NCBI GenBank assembly: GCA_050246875.1
Contig: JBFWVF010000013.1
Span: 24,732 to 88,731 of the forward strand
Direction of reading: 5' to 3'
Length of the DNA: 64,000 nucleotides
Source: SHWB01 sp050246875
Lineage (GTDB): Bacteria; Pseudomonadota; Alphaproteobacteria; UBA6615
Shown one piece after another: positions 56,813-64,000 of this stretch. The notes beneath the pieces are model-generated. The model was not told where the DNA came from. It made no database searches and was given only the letters and a program-made list of their open reading frames with translations. Both the position numbers and the translations under genes were made by a program. Position 1 is the stretch's first letter. Every line of letters begins with the position of its first letter.

Positions 56813-57527
56813 GCGCCCCTCGGCGGCCCTTCATCCCTGTGCCGCATACCGTCCACCATTCCCGCTTCGATCTCGGGCAGGAACTCCGCGAGCCAGCGCG
56901 CATCGCAGCCGAGCGCCGCACCGACCGCGAAGGCGACGGCAAGGTCGAGCCCTAGCACGTGGCCAGACAGCGCGATGCGCAGCTGCCCGGCGCATCGCTC
57001 GGCGACATCCCAGGCCTCCCAGCCCTCGACAGTCGCCGGAGCATGTTCGACATAGGGACACAGCGTCCCGTCCGGACCGGTGGCATCTGAGGCGCAGGCG
57101 AAGCCCATGTCGGCACAGCCCGCGCAATACTCCGGCCCGCCGCCGTGGTGCCAGGCGGCGCGGGCCCTCAGGCGTTTTTTTCGGCGACCACGAGGCCGAG
57201 GGATTCCTCGGCGGCGAGGTACTTGTCCTGGAAGCGCTCGGCGATCTGCCAGAGATCGAAGGCGGCGTCGATCGCCTCGGGCTCGACCGGTGCGGGCGCG
57301 GCATCCTCGCCGGCAATGCCCTCCCAGTCGACGATGGCAACGCGCGCCAGTGCCTTCACGAAGGTGGCCGTACGCTCGCCCGGCGCGGCCTCGGCACCAC
57401 CCGCGGCGAAGCGCGCGCCGAGCACCATGGCCGAGGTCAGCGGCCGGACCTTCAGGCGCGGCCCCTCCGGCCACAACTCGATCCAGTAGGGCTCGCCCGC
57501 GGCGCGGCCCTTCGACAGCCGGATCAT
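56797..57527 (-). CDS. Tail assembly chaperone, -1 frameshift product (GT-like)
   Basis: A predicted 243-residue fusion: the first 118 residues of the G-like gene, then, after a -1 slip at 57174-57180, 125 residues in the second frame to the TAG at 56797. The T-part contains GPEYCAGCADMGFACASDATGP with clustered Cys, and WEAWDVAERCAGQLRIALSGHVLGLDLAVAFAVGAALG, resembling the domain (DUF1799-like) found after tail chaperones. In lambda, gpG and gpGT at a fixed ratio chaperone the tape measure. The second frame lacks a suitable start of its own, which supports frameshifting. Confidence 0.82.
57168..57527 (-). CDS. Tail assembly chaperone, unshifted product (G-like)
   Basis: A 119-residue protein from ATG 57527: MIRLSKGRAAGEPYWIELWPEGPRLKVRPLTSAMVLGARFAAGG, then an acidic helical end DAAFDLWQIAERFQDKYLAAEESLGLVVAEKNA. 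It occupies the lambda G position between V and H, and its stop comes two codons after the slippery A_AAA_AAC. One base separates it from the tail-tube stop. Confidence 0.88.
   Translation of the reverse strand: MIRLSKGRAAGEPYWIELWPEGPRLKVRPLTSAMVLGARFAAGGAEAAPGERTATFVKALARVAIVDWEGIAGEDAAPAPVEPEAIDAAFDLWQIAERFQDKYLAAEESLGLVVAEKNA
57174..57180 (-). promoter_or_regulatory. Programmed -1 ribosomal frameshift site A_AAA_AAC
   Basis: In the G-like reading frame the codons are GCC GAA AAA AAC GCC TGA. The heptamer A_AAA_AAC allows both tRNAs to slip one base back and re-pair, entering the T frame, which continues for 125 codons. Placement matches the G/GT frameshift of lambda-type phages. Confidence 0.85.
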
Positions 57528-57528
57528 G

Positions 57529-58470
57529 TCAGTACGTCTCCACATCGTTGGCCAGCGTCACCGTGACCATCGGGTCCTCGCCGTCCCGTGCGCCGCGCCA
57601 GTCGAAGGAGGCCTGGATGCCGCCAGGCCCGGTGACAGGCGTCTTCGGCTTCGGCAGGAAGACGCGCGGCACGGCGATGGTGAGCGAGCCAACCTCGGCG
57701 ATGGCCCAGGCGAAGGCCAGCTCGACCGGGTCGCCCGCTGTGGCGGCATCGAGCAGCACGGTGTCGGCGAAGCGCACATCGAGCGTGCCGGTTATCGCCG
57801 CCCGCACCGGGTCGGCCCCGCCGATCAGACCGTCCGGACGGATGGTCTCGATCACTTCGAGGTTGTTGGCGTAGTTGGCGATTGCGCGCGTCACGTTGCC
57901 AAGCGGCGCGCCGCCCAGCGCCACGGAGCCCTGGAACTGGTTGAAACGGGTGTGGACCCGCTCGGTCGGGGTGCCGCCCGAGGAAGTGCCGGCCTTCGCT
58001 TCGCCCTGCGCGATGCAGGGGATGACGGCACTGGCGCCGCCGCGCCGCTCGAAGGTGAAGTTGATGCCGTTGGCGCGCACGCCCGTGTGCATGAAGAACG
58101 CCGGCACCTCGGGATGGCCGATCTCGATTGCCGCCGAGGGCAGGTCGAACGACCCGGATTCGAACGTGTGGACGAACTCGTCCGTCTCCGGCTCGGCGGT
58201 CGCGGGCTGGCCGAAAGCGAGCTTCAGCCAGAAGCCGATATCGCGCAAATCGACCGGCACGGTGACCTCACCGGTGTTGCTGATCGCATCGCGGATCGGA
58301 TCGGCCGGATCGCGCCCCGCCCCCAGCAGATCGTCCTCGATGAGGCCCTGCTCGGCGCCGAGGTTCGACTGGACGAAGGGCAGGCGCATGTAGTTGCCGC
58401 CCGGCGCCGTGCCATAGACGGATTCGTACTGGCCGAGCATCGCTGCCCGGATGCCATAGGCGCGTGCCAC
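57529..58470 (-). CDS. Major tail tube protein (lambda gpV-like position)
   Basis: A 313-residue structural protein: IRAAMLGQYESVYGTAPGGNYMRLPF, LRDIGFWLKLAFGQP, a beta-rich centre (EFVHTFESGSFDLPSAAIEIGHPEVPAFFMHTGVRANGINFTFERRG) and a C-terminal Ig-like segment (DWRGARDGEDPMVTVTLANDVETY). This matches the tail-tube family of siphophages in layout. The start is GTG at 58470. It precedes the G/GT genes by one base, as V precedes G in lambda. Confidence 0.85.
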   Translation of the reverse strand: MARAYGIRAAMLGQYESVYGTAPGGNYMRLPFVQSNLGAEQGLIEDDLLGAGRDPADPIRDAISNTGEVTVPVDLRDIGFWLKLAFGQPATAEPETDEFVHTFESGSFDLPSAAIEIGHPEVPAFFMHTGVRANGINFTFERRGGASAVIPCIAQGEAKAGTSSGGTPTERVHTRFNQFQGSVALGGAPLGNVTRAIANYANNLEVIETIRPDGLIGGADPVRAAITGTLDVRFADTVLLDAATAGDPVELAFAWAIAEVGSLTIAVPRVFLPKPKTPVTGPGGIQASFDWRGARDGEDPMVTVTLANDVETY

Positions 58471-58479
58471 GGCGGTCTC

Positions 58480-58923
58480 CTATGCGAGGGGATCGGGGGT
58501 CGAGTAGAAGAGCGTGACCGTGACCACGGCACCGGCGATGGCGCCGGCCCCGTCCACGGCGAGATCGCTGGTCTGCGGCGCCGACCATTCGAGCCAGTCG
58601 ACGGCGCTGCCCAGAGTGCGATCGGCCGCGAGAGCCGTGGCGACCGAGCGGGCAAGGGTATCGAGCGAGGCTGTCCGCACAGTCGCCGGGACGGGCTGGA
58701 CGACGAGATCGAGGCGGGCCTCGTGTTCGTAATGATAGCGCGGCGGCGACAGGGTGATCTCGGGCTCGCCCGGATCGCCGTCGCGCAGGATGACGAGGCC
58801 GCCGGCGCCGACCTTCTCGGGCAGCACGGCGTTGCGCTCGACCCGCGGCGGAAATTCGCCCTCTTCCAGGACTGACAGGGCGGCAATCAGCGCCGACAGT
58901 GCGGTCTCGCGCACGCTGCTCAT
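58480..58923 (-). CDS. Tail terminator-like protein (lambda gpU position)
   Basis: A 147-residue protein (MSSVRETALSALIAALSVLEEGEFPPRVERNAVLPEK..., HEARLDLVVQPVPATVRTASLDTLARSVATALAADRTLGSAVDWLEW). The mix of a helix start and beta strands, with an LDxL-x-RSVATAL-type helix, is typical of tail terminator proteins. Overlaps the previous gene by four bases. Function assigned from position between Z-like and V-like genes. Confidence 0.65.
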   Translation of the reverse strand: MSSVRETALSALIAALSVLEEGEFPPRVERNAVLPEKVGAGGLVILRDGDPGEPEITLSPPRYHYEHEARLDLVVQPVPATVRTASLDTLARSVATALAADRTLGSAVDWLEWSAPQTSDLAVDGAGAIAGAVVTVTLFYSTPDPLA

Positions 58924-59591
58924 TGCCGGTTCCACTCCCGCACGATCAGGTCGGGCAGCAGCGCCTGCCACTTGCGATCGACGGCCCCGACATCGAGACG
59001 GCTGCGCAGCGTCGCCTGCGGCACCAGCAGGAACATCACCACCGTCGTGAGTCCCCTCCCCTTGGCCACGGCGCCGGCCGAGGCCTTGCGGAAGCCGCGT
59101 AGGGTACCGGTGGCCCGGACGAAGGACGCCCGCACGCCGTCGACCACCAGCAGCGAAGGACCATTGGCGCGGTAGACGAAGCGCAGCTTGCCGTAGCGCA
59201 TGTCCGGCCAGGTCGCCGGCGAGATTCGCTTGCCGCCGATCCCGCGCGCAGGTGTGTTGGCGGTCGGGATGGCGAGCCAGAATCCGTCCTTCGAACGGAT
59301 GGTCACGCCACGGTCGAAGGCGTCGATCAGCATCGGCGCCTTGCTGTAGACCAGCGCCGCCGCGCGGATGCTCTTGCCGTCCGGCGGATAGAGTTTGGGT
59401 CGGCTCCAGGTGTTGGCGAGCTTTTGGCCCAGCCCGGCCGCCAGCACCTGCTGGCGAAGGTCGGCTCTGACACCAGTGGCCGCCGCCGCGATGCCGGCAC
59501 CGACCGCGCGCTCGGCGCGGGTGACCTCGTCGCGCATGAAGGCCGCGAGGTCGCCGACGACGGCGGCCTGCAGGCGCAGATCGTCGGCCAC
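58920..59591 (-). CDS. Phage tail-completion/minor structural protein (lambda gpZ position)
   Basis: A 223-residue protein resembling the DUF6441-type phage family: helical start AFMRDEVTRAERAVGAGIAAAATGVRADLRQQVLAAGLGQKLANTWSRPKLYPPDG, then VTIRSKDGFWLAIPTANTPARG and VYRANGPSLLVVDGVRASF. The start is GTG at 59591, sharing one base with the preceding stop. It lies between the FII-like and U-like genes, as Z does in lambda. Confidence 0.68.
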   Translation of the reverse strand: MADDLRLQAAVVGDLAAFMRDEVTRAERAVGAGIAAAATGVRADLRQQVLAAGLGQKLANTWSRPKLYPPDGKSIRAAALVYSKAPMLIDAFDRGVTIRSKDGFWLAIPTANTPARGIGGKRISPATWPDMRYGKLRFVYRANGPSLLVVDGVRASFVRATGTLRGFRKASAGAVAKGRGLTTVVMFLLVPQATLRSRLDVGAVDRKWQALLPDLIVREWNRQ

Positions 59592-59908
59592 TACTCGTCG
59601 ACGGCGGCCGGTCGTGTATCGAGGCGCCAGACCAGCCGCACGGCATCGCGGACCGGCTCGCCTTGCACGACGTAGGTCATACCGCCATGCAGCAATTCGT
59701 CCCCCGATGCCGGCTCGGCAATGTCGGCAACGGGAACGCTGAAAACAGCGGTCTCCGCATGGATGCGCGTCTCGCCGAAGGTGGCGACATCGTCGGCGCG
59801 CTCCGGAATGGCCCGCACGGTCTTCGAAGCGCCGTGCCGCGGCGTGTAGACGGCCGTCTCGCCGAAAGTGTCGAAGCAGGTCTCGACCATGCCGGCAAAG
59901 TCGATCAT
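59591..59908 (-). CDS. Head-tail joining protein (lambda gpFII-like position)
   Basis: A 105-residue small beta protein: ETCFDTFGETAVYTPRHGASKTVRAIPERADD, SVPVADIAEPASGDELLHGGMTYVVQGEPVRD, ending LVWRLDTRP. The pattern (short N-terminal helix, two beta hairpins, ITY/VQG-type loop) is that of head-tail connectors of lambda-like phages. It is coupled to the upstream Ig-like gene (ATGA) and downstream gene. Confidence 0.68.
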   Translation of the reverse strand: MIDFAGMVETCFDTFGETAVYTPRHGASKTVRAIPERADDVATFGETRIHAETAVFSVPVADIAEPASGDELLHGGMTYVVQGEPVRDAVRLVWRLDTRPAAVDE

Positions 59909-60258
59909 TCGCTCTCTCCGAGGATGGTCGGCAGGACGTTGAGGATGCCGCTGAGCACGGTCGAGCGGTTGCCCGCGCCGTCCGTCACCTGCGCCTGGTG
60001 GCGATAGCGACCGGAGAGCCCGGCGGTGTCCTCGCCGGCAATGGCGATGACGAAGCGGTTGGGCTCCTCACCGAAAGAGATACCTCCGGGAGAGATCTTC
60101 GTGATCACGCGCTCCGCGCCCGCATCGCGTTCGGCAACCGCCCAGGTCACCGAGGCGCCTTCAAGCCCGAGGGGCTGGTTGTCGGCATCGAAGACGTCGA
60201 CGGTGATCTCCACATCATCCCCGGCATGCAGGACGATGTTGCGCTCAACGTGCGCCAT
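59905..60258 (-). CDS. Phage Ig-like/BppU N-terminal-type protein
   Basis: A 117-residue beta-rich protein: NIVLHAGDDVEITVDVFDADNQPLGLEGASVTWAVAERD, RFVIAIAGEDTAGLSGRYRHQAQVTDGAGNRSTVLSGILNV. The strand pattern with DxT/AGLSGxYxHQxxVTD is typical of small phage structural proteins related to baseplate-protein N-terminal domains. The function is unknown; a virion decoration or adaptor role is inference. Confidence 0.65.
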   Translation of the reverse strand: MAHVERNIVLHAGDDVEITVDVFDADNQPLGLEGASVTWAVAERDAGAERVITKISPGGISFGEEPNRFVIAIAGEDTAGLSGRYRHQAQVTDGAGNRSTVLSGILNVLPTILGESE

Positions 60259-60259
60259 C

Positions 60260-61891
60260 TCACCCCACCCGTCCGCTCAGCCCGATGCGCGCGCGAACGG
60301 CCAGGAGATGCACCCGGGCCTGCCGGCCGATCACGGCGCCGACCTCGCCGCGGCGTCCGTGCAAGGACGCGCGCGCGAGAATGCGGCGATAGCGGATCGC
60401 CTGCAGATCCATCACGTCCCCGGTCTCTGCCACCGCCAGCACGCCTGACGTGACAACCTCCGCTCCGAAACCGCCGACATCCGCCGCCTCCGACCCCTGG
60501 AAGGTGCCGCTTGCGAGGACCGCGGAGTCGATCTGAACGGCATCCGGCTCCTCGCCGGCGGCCAGGACCGCTCCAACCGACACGACGCCGGCAAACGCGG
60601 CGCCATCAGGATGCTCGGCGACGGCGAGGGCACCGGCATCGCTAAGCGTGCCAGTGAAGACCGTCCCGTCGTGCTGCTCGCCAACGGCAAGCGTGGCGCC
60701 GACCTGAACGTCACCAACAAAGGAGAGGCCGTCCGGGGCTTCCGCCGCCGCAAGCGACCCGGCGACCACCGCCTCCGGCGGCTGGAAGACCAGGATCGCC
60801 GCTTCGGCCATGCCGGTCGTGGTGCCGGTGGTCTCGCTGCGCCGCTCGATCGCGAGCGGCCGGGCGCCGGCCTCGTATTCCACCCGCCAGGCGGTGAGCA
60901 CCGCCATGTTGCCGACCGAGAACGGGCTCTCGAACTCGTGATGGCTGGCGACTGCGCTGTCGTCGGTCAGCCGGCTGAAGGAGGAGACCGTCGAGCTGGC
61001 GGCATCGAACCAGTACGATCCCAGCACCATGTAGTCGCCGGCCGCGAGGTCCGGCGCGCTGGCTAGATGCGTCTGGAAGGTGTTCTCGGTGCCGGCGACC
61101 CGCTCGCGCGCTTCCGCGTAGTGGACGAAGCCGAAGGCATCCTCGCGCAGGGCCACGAGACATGGCCGGCGCAGCGTCGTGTTGGCCGTGCCGGAGCCGG
61201 TCTTGAACTCCAGCGCGATCGTGTGCTCGACGCCGCCTTCCAGCGCCACGCGCAGGAGCGTCGACCACGGATTGAAGAAGGTGGCGTCCTTGGAGAAGTG
61301 CCGGAACGTCGGCTGCGGGACGCCGTCGACCACGACGCGCACGTCGTAGCCGGTGGTCAGCACCGAACGCAGATCGGCATTGGCGAGGATAAGGTAATCG
61401 CCGGTCGTCGCCGGCGTGATATTCAGTTCGAGGGCCTGCTCCCACGTGCCGCTGTCGGTGACCGTGACGAAGTAGTCGGCGTCCTCGGCGTAGCGATCCC
61501 CTACTCCAAGCACGAAGGCCAGCAGGCGGGCATTCTCATGGCGGGCGTTGTTGGCGCCGCCGGTGGCGAACTCGATCGAGAAGATGTTGCTGCCCGGCGT
61601 CCCGCCGGTCTGCCAGCGCGCGATGCCATGGGCGCTGTAGGCGTCGACCGGGGCGGAAGCCTCCCTGGCCTCGAACTCGTTCTCGCCGAGCACCGCTGCT
61701 GCTGTGTCATGGTGCAGGCGGTAGAGCGCCGCCAGAGACGTCGAGGAGGTCCCGCCGGCGAGCGACCAGACGAGCAGGACATCGCTGTCGGCCGGCGCGT
61801 CGGGAATCTCCAGCGCGACGATGTCGGTGAAGACAGCATCGTTGCTCTTCGCGCCGAGTGGCAGGTTCTCGGCATACCACGGACCGGCCAC
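60260..61891 (-). CDS. Large phage structural protein with C-terminal tandem repeats (543 aa)
   Basis: Residues 1-370 are beta-rich (SDVLLVWSLAGGTSSTSLAALYRLHH, TTGDYLILANADLRS, LAAGDYMVLGSYWFD), suggesting a virion surface protein with two related halves. Residues about 376-500 contain six tandem units of about 21 residues with consensus GAxLAVAExPDGxxFxGxVxx, decaying towards the end. The C-terminus (LARASLHGRRGEVGAVIGRQARVHLLAVRARIGLSG) is basic. The start is GTG at 61891. No homologue is recognised; the position before the connector genes suggests a decoration or adhesion protein. Confidence 0.65.
   Translation of the reverse strand: MAGPWYAENLPLGAKSNDAVFTDIVALEIPDAPADSDVLLVWSLAGGTSSTSLAALYRLHHDTAAAVLGENEFEAREASAPVDAYSAHGIARWQTGGTPGSNIFSIEFATGGANNARHENARLLAFVLGVGDRYAEDADYFVTVTDSGTWEQALELNITPATTGDYLILANADLRSVLTTGYDVRVVVDGVPQPTFRHFSKDATFFNPWSTLLRVALEGGVEHTIALEFKTGSGTANTTLRRPCLVALREDAFGFVHYAEARERVAGTENTFQTHLASAPDLAAGDYMVLGSYWFDAASSTVSSFSRLTDDSAVASHHEFESPFSVGNMAVLTAWRVEYEAGARPLAIERRSETTGTTTGMAEAAILVFQPPEAVVAGSLAAAEAPDGLSFVGDVQVGATLAVGEQHDGTVFTGTLSDAGALAVAEHPDGAAFAGVVSVGAVLAAGEEPDAVQIDSAVLASGTFQGSEAADVGGFGAEVVTSGVLAVAETGDVMDLQAIRYRRILARASLHGRRGEVGAVIGRQARVHLLAVRARIGLSGRVG
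60392..60766 (-). repeat. Six tandem coding repeats of about 63 bp
   Basis: Units include LAVGEQHDGTVFTGTLSDAGA, LAVAEHPDGAAFAGVVSVGAV and LAAGEEPDAVQIDSAVLA. The repeats are clear in protein but diverged in DNA, so they are old. Confidence 0.75.
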
Positions 61892-61894
61892 GGA

Positions 61895-62236
61895 TTAATT
61901 CCGGGGGTCCCGCAGGCGCGTCTCCAGCGCGGCGATGGCGGATTGACGCGCCGGATCGGCGAGGCCCGTTTGCGCCTGCAGGTCGGCGATGGCGGCGGCG
62001 AGTTCAGCCACGATGCGAAGCAGCGCTCCCGGCTCACCGAGCAATTCTGCCTGCGCTTGCTTCGCTCTCGCGTCCTCCGCCATGTCCGCGTCGACCTCGG
62101 CGGCGTGGCGGCGGATATCCTGCTCGGACGGGCACGGCGCGTCTTCGGCCCAGCGGAGCGAGGCATAGTCGTCGCCGCGCAGCGACCAGCGCGCGCCCGG
62201 CCATTTGCGCGCGAGGATGTCGGCGAGCGTGGCCAT
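61895..62236 (-). CDS. Phage protein of unknown function (113 aa)
   Basis: MATLADILARKWPGARWSLRGDDYASLRWAEDAPCPSEQDIRRH, then a helical end with DPARQSAIAALETRL. The opening pattern (ILxxxWPGxxW, GDxYxxLxW) is like short phage proteins of the XkdW type that follow tail-fibre genes. A real gene by tight spacing: its ATG lies 1 bp after the upstream stop, and its end lies 3 bp before the next gene. No function can be assigned. Confidence 0.6.
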   Translation of the reverse strand: MATLADILARKWPGARWSLRGDDYASLRWAEDAPCPSEQDIRRHAAEVDADMAEDARAKQAQAELLGEPGALLRIVAELAAAIADLQAQTGLADPARQSAIAALETRLRDPRN

Positions 62237-62237
62237 G

Positions 62238-62609
62238 TCAGGCGTGCGCGATCGAGCCGCTCTCGATGCGGACCGTGAGGCCCGCCGAGAGGGTGATGCT
62301 GCCGAGCACGACGTCGGCATCTGCAAGACCGACCGTGAGGCCGGAGACGACGACATTGCCGGCGCCGTCCTTGATGCGGGCCTCGGCGGCGGTGCCGGCG
62401 GCCGACGCCGTCCCCTCGACGGGCGCATCGAAGGTCAGGGTCTGGCCGGCGACCGTCCCGCAGGGCTTTTCCAGCGGGATCGTGGCCAGCACCGCAGCCA
62501 TGCCGGCGGTGCCGATCTCGATCTTGCCGGGATCGGTGTCGGCGTCGATCACATCTCGCACCACTGCGAGCCGGGCATCCTTGACGGCGTTGCTGTAGTC
62601 GACGGACAT
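62238..62609 (-). CDS. Phage protein of unknown function (123 aa)
   Basis: MSVDYSNAVKDARLAVVRDVIDADTDPGKIEIGTAGMAAVLATIPLEKPCG, then a beta-rich second half (VVSGLTVGLADADVVLGSITLSAGLTVRI). Small proteins of this type follow the capsid gene in several alphaproteobacterial prophages; a head completion or decoration role is inference. AAGGG lies before the ATG. Confidence 0.6.
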   Translation of the reverse strand: MSVDYSNAVKDARLAVVRDVIDADTDPGKIEIGTAGMAAVLATIPLEKPCGTVAGQTLTFDAPVEGTASAAGTAAEARIKDGAGNVVVSGLTVGLADADVVLGSITLSAGLTVRIESGSIAHA

Positions 62610-62675
62610 GTGGAACCCTTATCGTTGGTAGGTGCCGCGAAGCACCTTCACCGGCCACCGGCCCGCAGGCAGGAA

Positions 62676-63296
62676 ATGAATGCGGCCAGGCTCAGGAACA
62701 CCGACCTCCTGCAGCTCAGGATCACTCTGCTGGATGTCTCACCGCCCGTCTGGCGGCGCGTCCTCGTGCCGGCGAGCCTGACGCTGCGACGTCTGCACGA
62801 GACCATCCAGGGCGCCATGGGCTGGCTCGACCGGCACCTGTATGCGTTCCGCGTCGGCGAACACCGCTACGGCGAACCCGATGTCTACGGACTGGACACC
62901 GAGATTTCCGATGCCGCCAACACCAAGCTCGCGACGCTGGTCGAGCGCGGCGTCGACCGCTTCGAATACCTCTACGATTTTGGCGACGACTGGCGGCACG
63001 CCATCGTCATCGAAAGCGTGCGTCCGGCGGAACCCGGGATCGACTACCCGGTCTTCGTGGACGGCGCGCGTCGCTGTCCGCCCGAGGATTGCGGCGGCCC
63101 GCTGGGCTATCAGGCGTTCCTCGAAGCGATGGCCCGGCCCGACCATCCCGGGCACGAGGAGATGCTCGACTGGTACGGGGACGCCTTCGATGCCGACGAC
63201 ATTGGACGCGAAAGCATCGAGGCGATGCTGTCGCGAGTCGCCCGGTCGCGACGGGGAGGCCTCAAGGCCCGCGGCCGGCCACGTAAAGTGCACTGA
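62676..63296 (+). CDS. Plasmid pRiA4b ORF-3-like protein (cargo)
   Basis: A 206-residue protein with the pRiA4b ORF-3 domain: LRITLLDVSPPVWRRVLVPASLTLRRLHETIQGAMGWLDRHLYAFRVG, FEYLYDFGDDWRHAIVIES, and GARRCPPEDCGGPLGYQAFLEAM. The function of the family is unknown; it is common on plasmids, IS1096-like elements and in defence or toxin-antitoxin neighbourhoods. GGCAGGAA precedes the ATG. It lies on the plus strand inside the minus-strand head operon, marking it as inserted cargo. Confidence 0.88.
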   Translation: MNAARLRNTDLLQLRITLLDVSPPVWRRVLVPASLTLRRLHETIQGAMGWLDRHLYAFRVGEHRYGEPDVYGLDTEISDAANTKLATLVERGVDRFEYLYDFGDDWRHAIVIESVRPAEPGIDYPVFVDGARRCPPEDCGGPLGYQAFLEAMARPDHPGHEEMLDWYGDAFDADDIGRESIEAMLSRVARSRRGGLKARGRPRKVH

Positions 63297-63388
63297 CGAG
63301 CCCGCCCGGGAAGCCGGCTATCCGGCTGGCAACACGCATACGCGCGGCGTATCGTGACCGCTCCAGCATCGGCGGCGCAGGAGAGGGC

Positions 63389-63595
63389 ATGGACATCGTT
63401 GAGCGACGATCAACCATCACATGCCCCCAATGCGGCTCGCGCGCCGACGCGATCATGCCGACCGACTTCTGCCTCGTGAGCTACGATTGCAGGGACTGTG
63501 GTGCGAATCTCCGGCCCCTCGCCGGCGATTGCTGTGTCTACTGTTCTTTCGGCTCGGCCCCCTGCCCGTCGATCCAGTCGGCTTCGGGTCGCTAG
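63389..63595 (+). CDS. GDCCxxCSxG-motif small zinc-binding-like protein (cargo)
   Basis: A 68-residue Cys-rich protein: a ribbon C-x2-C (ITCPQCGSRA), DCRDCGANLRP and the family motif GDCCVYCSFGSAPCPSIQ. Ten cysteines suggest one or two zinc sites. GGAGAGGGC precedes the ATG. Similar small proteins occur near heavy-metal (mercury or copper) genes in other bacteria. Here it shares the plus strand with the pRiA4b gene inside the phage head operon. Confidence 0.8.
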   Translation: MDIVERRSTITCPQCGSRADAIMPTDFCLVSYDCRDCGANLRPLAGDCCVYCSFGSAPCPSIQSASGR

Positions 63596-63614
63596 GCGCG
63601 CGCAAAGCCGGCGA

Positions 63615-64000
63615 TCACGCCAGCTTCGCCCGCTGCAGCATGGCCGGCCGCGTGCACATGAAGAGCGGGTAGGAGTAGACCTCGGGCTGGGCCCACTGGT
63701 TGCGTTGCAGGTCGCGGACGATCATCCCGTACATCGGCAGGCCGGGCGTGTTGGCGAAGTCGAAGGATTCGCCGGGCGACCACGCGGCATCGAACACGCC
63801 GGGCGCGCCGACCGGGAAGAACTTCGCCTTGGTCGAGGGGATGCCGAACATCTCGGTGCCCTCGGTGCCGCCGTCGTCGAAATCGTCGGTGCCCTGGTAG
63901 TTGTGGAACACGATGCCGCCATAGGGGAAGGACTCGAACTCGGCGTTCTGGCGCAGTTCCGCGGCAGCCGCCCAGTTCTGGTAGGTCGACCGGACGTTGG
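63615..64000 (-). CDS. Major capsid protein, lambda gpE-type, C-terminal part (runs off the right edge)
   Basis: 128 codons of the C-terminus are visible and the frame is open to the window end. Family landmarks are TYQNWAAAAELRQNAEF, FPYGGIVFHNYQG, GIPSTKAKFFPVGAPGVFDAAWSPGESFDFANTPGLPMYGMIVRD and the C-terminal PEVYSYPLFMCTRPAMLQRA. This fixes the prophage as lambda-type. The N-terminal part lies to the right of the window. Confidence 0.92.
   Translation of the reverse strand, partial: NVRSTYQNWAAAAELRQNAEFESFPYGGIVFHNYQGTDDFDDGGTEGTEMFGIPSTKAKFFPVGAPGVFDAAWSPGESFDFANTPGLPMYGMIVRDLQRNQWAQPEVYSYPLFMCTRPAMLQRAKLA

Larger units (their letters stand above)
44613..64000. mobile_element. Lambda-type siphoprophage, capsid-to-tail module (right part outside window)
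   Basis: Minus-strand genes follow lambda order from the major capsid protein (63615) to the tip protein J (47753), then Hint, unknown and dioxygenase genes. Only structural genes are visible; lysis, replication, integrase and attachment sites are not in the window. The left boundary is placed just after the copper island at about 44.61 kb by gene content. Inserted cargo genes are listed separately. Confidence 0.85.

Noticed and set aside
57168..57180. A broken gene or sequencing indel in the A-run
   Set aside because: A canonical slippery heptamer at the exact lambda G/GT position is better explained as a programmed frameshift, though raw reads should confirm the seven A bases.
44613..64000. 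A gene transfer agent instead of a prophage
   Set aside because: The order E...FII-Z-U-V-G/GT-H-M-L-K-I-J is lambda-like, and the presence of cargo genes differs from the compact GTA cluster.

Overview
The window is very GC-rich and packed with tight, often overlapping operons. It looks like a chromosome segment of an alphaproteobacterium. Support comes from a DUF4167 gene next to prfA/prmC and clpB, and from an iscR-desulfurase-sufBCDS cluster with a divergent alpha/beta hydrolase. Rhodospirillales-like is my inference from gene order, not a measured placement.

Layout. Positions 1-5 kb hold the 5' end of queA, an elongator tRNA-Met, an EamA permease, a Rid protein, mnmA, a small exported protein and tenA. 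From 14.9 kb leftward to 4.2 kb runs one minus-strand operon of about 12 genes: cysE, iscR, two IscS/NifS-type cysteine desulfurases, sufB, sufC, sufD, sufS, sufE, a SufT/MIP18-like gene, an A-type carrier, a 2Fe-2S ferredoxin and tenA. A TTGACC-17-TATATC promoter stands in front of cysE. From 15 to 24.7 kb come an alpha/beta hydrolase, a caspase-fold protein without its catalytic Cys, tandem GMC flavo-oxidoreductases, a glutathionyl-hydroquinone reductase, an exported hydrolase and clpB with a heat-shock-like promoter. From 24.8 to 33.3 kb lie a substrate-binding-protein/TRIC channel fusion, DUF4167, and the operon ispG-hisS-hemA-prfA-prmC.

From 33.6 to 44.6 kb is a copper-handling island. 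It has a CueR-type regulator with a textbook operator, a P1B ATPase, a small His/Cys-rich exported protein, a cupredoxin, multicopper oxidase CopA, CopB, a c-type cytochrome, a 47-aa membrane peptide, a Sco protein, a Met-rich periplasmic protein, a membrane protein and a beta-propeller.

From 44.6 kb to the right edge is the structural module of a lambda-type siphoprophage on the minus strand. It reads in lambda order: capsid (E), connector-like genes, FII/Z/U-like, tail tube (V), G/GT chaperone, tape measure (H), M, L, K, I and J. The G/GT pair carries a clear A_AAA_AAC slippery heptamer for a programmed -1 frameshift. After J come two unusual Hint-domain proteins, the first with a collagen-like segment, then an unknown protein and a 2OG-Fe(II) dioxygenase. 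Non-phage cargo is spliced into the module: a pRiA4b ORF-3-like gene, a GDCCxxCSxG small protein, a DUF1232 membrane protein and a stand-alone receiver domain. No integrase or att site is in the window, so the prophage extends further right.
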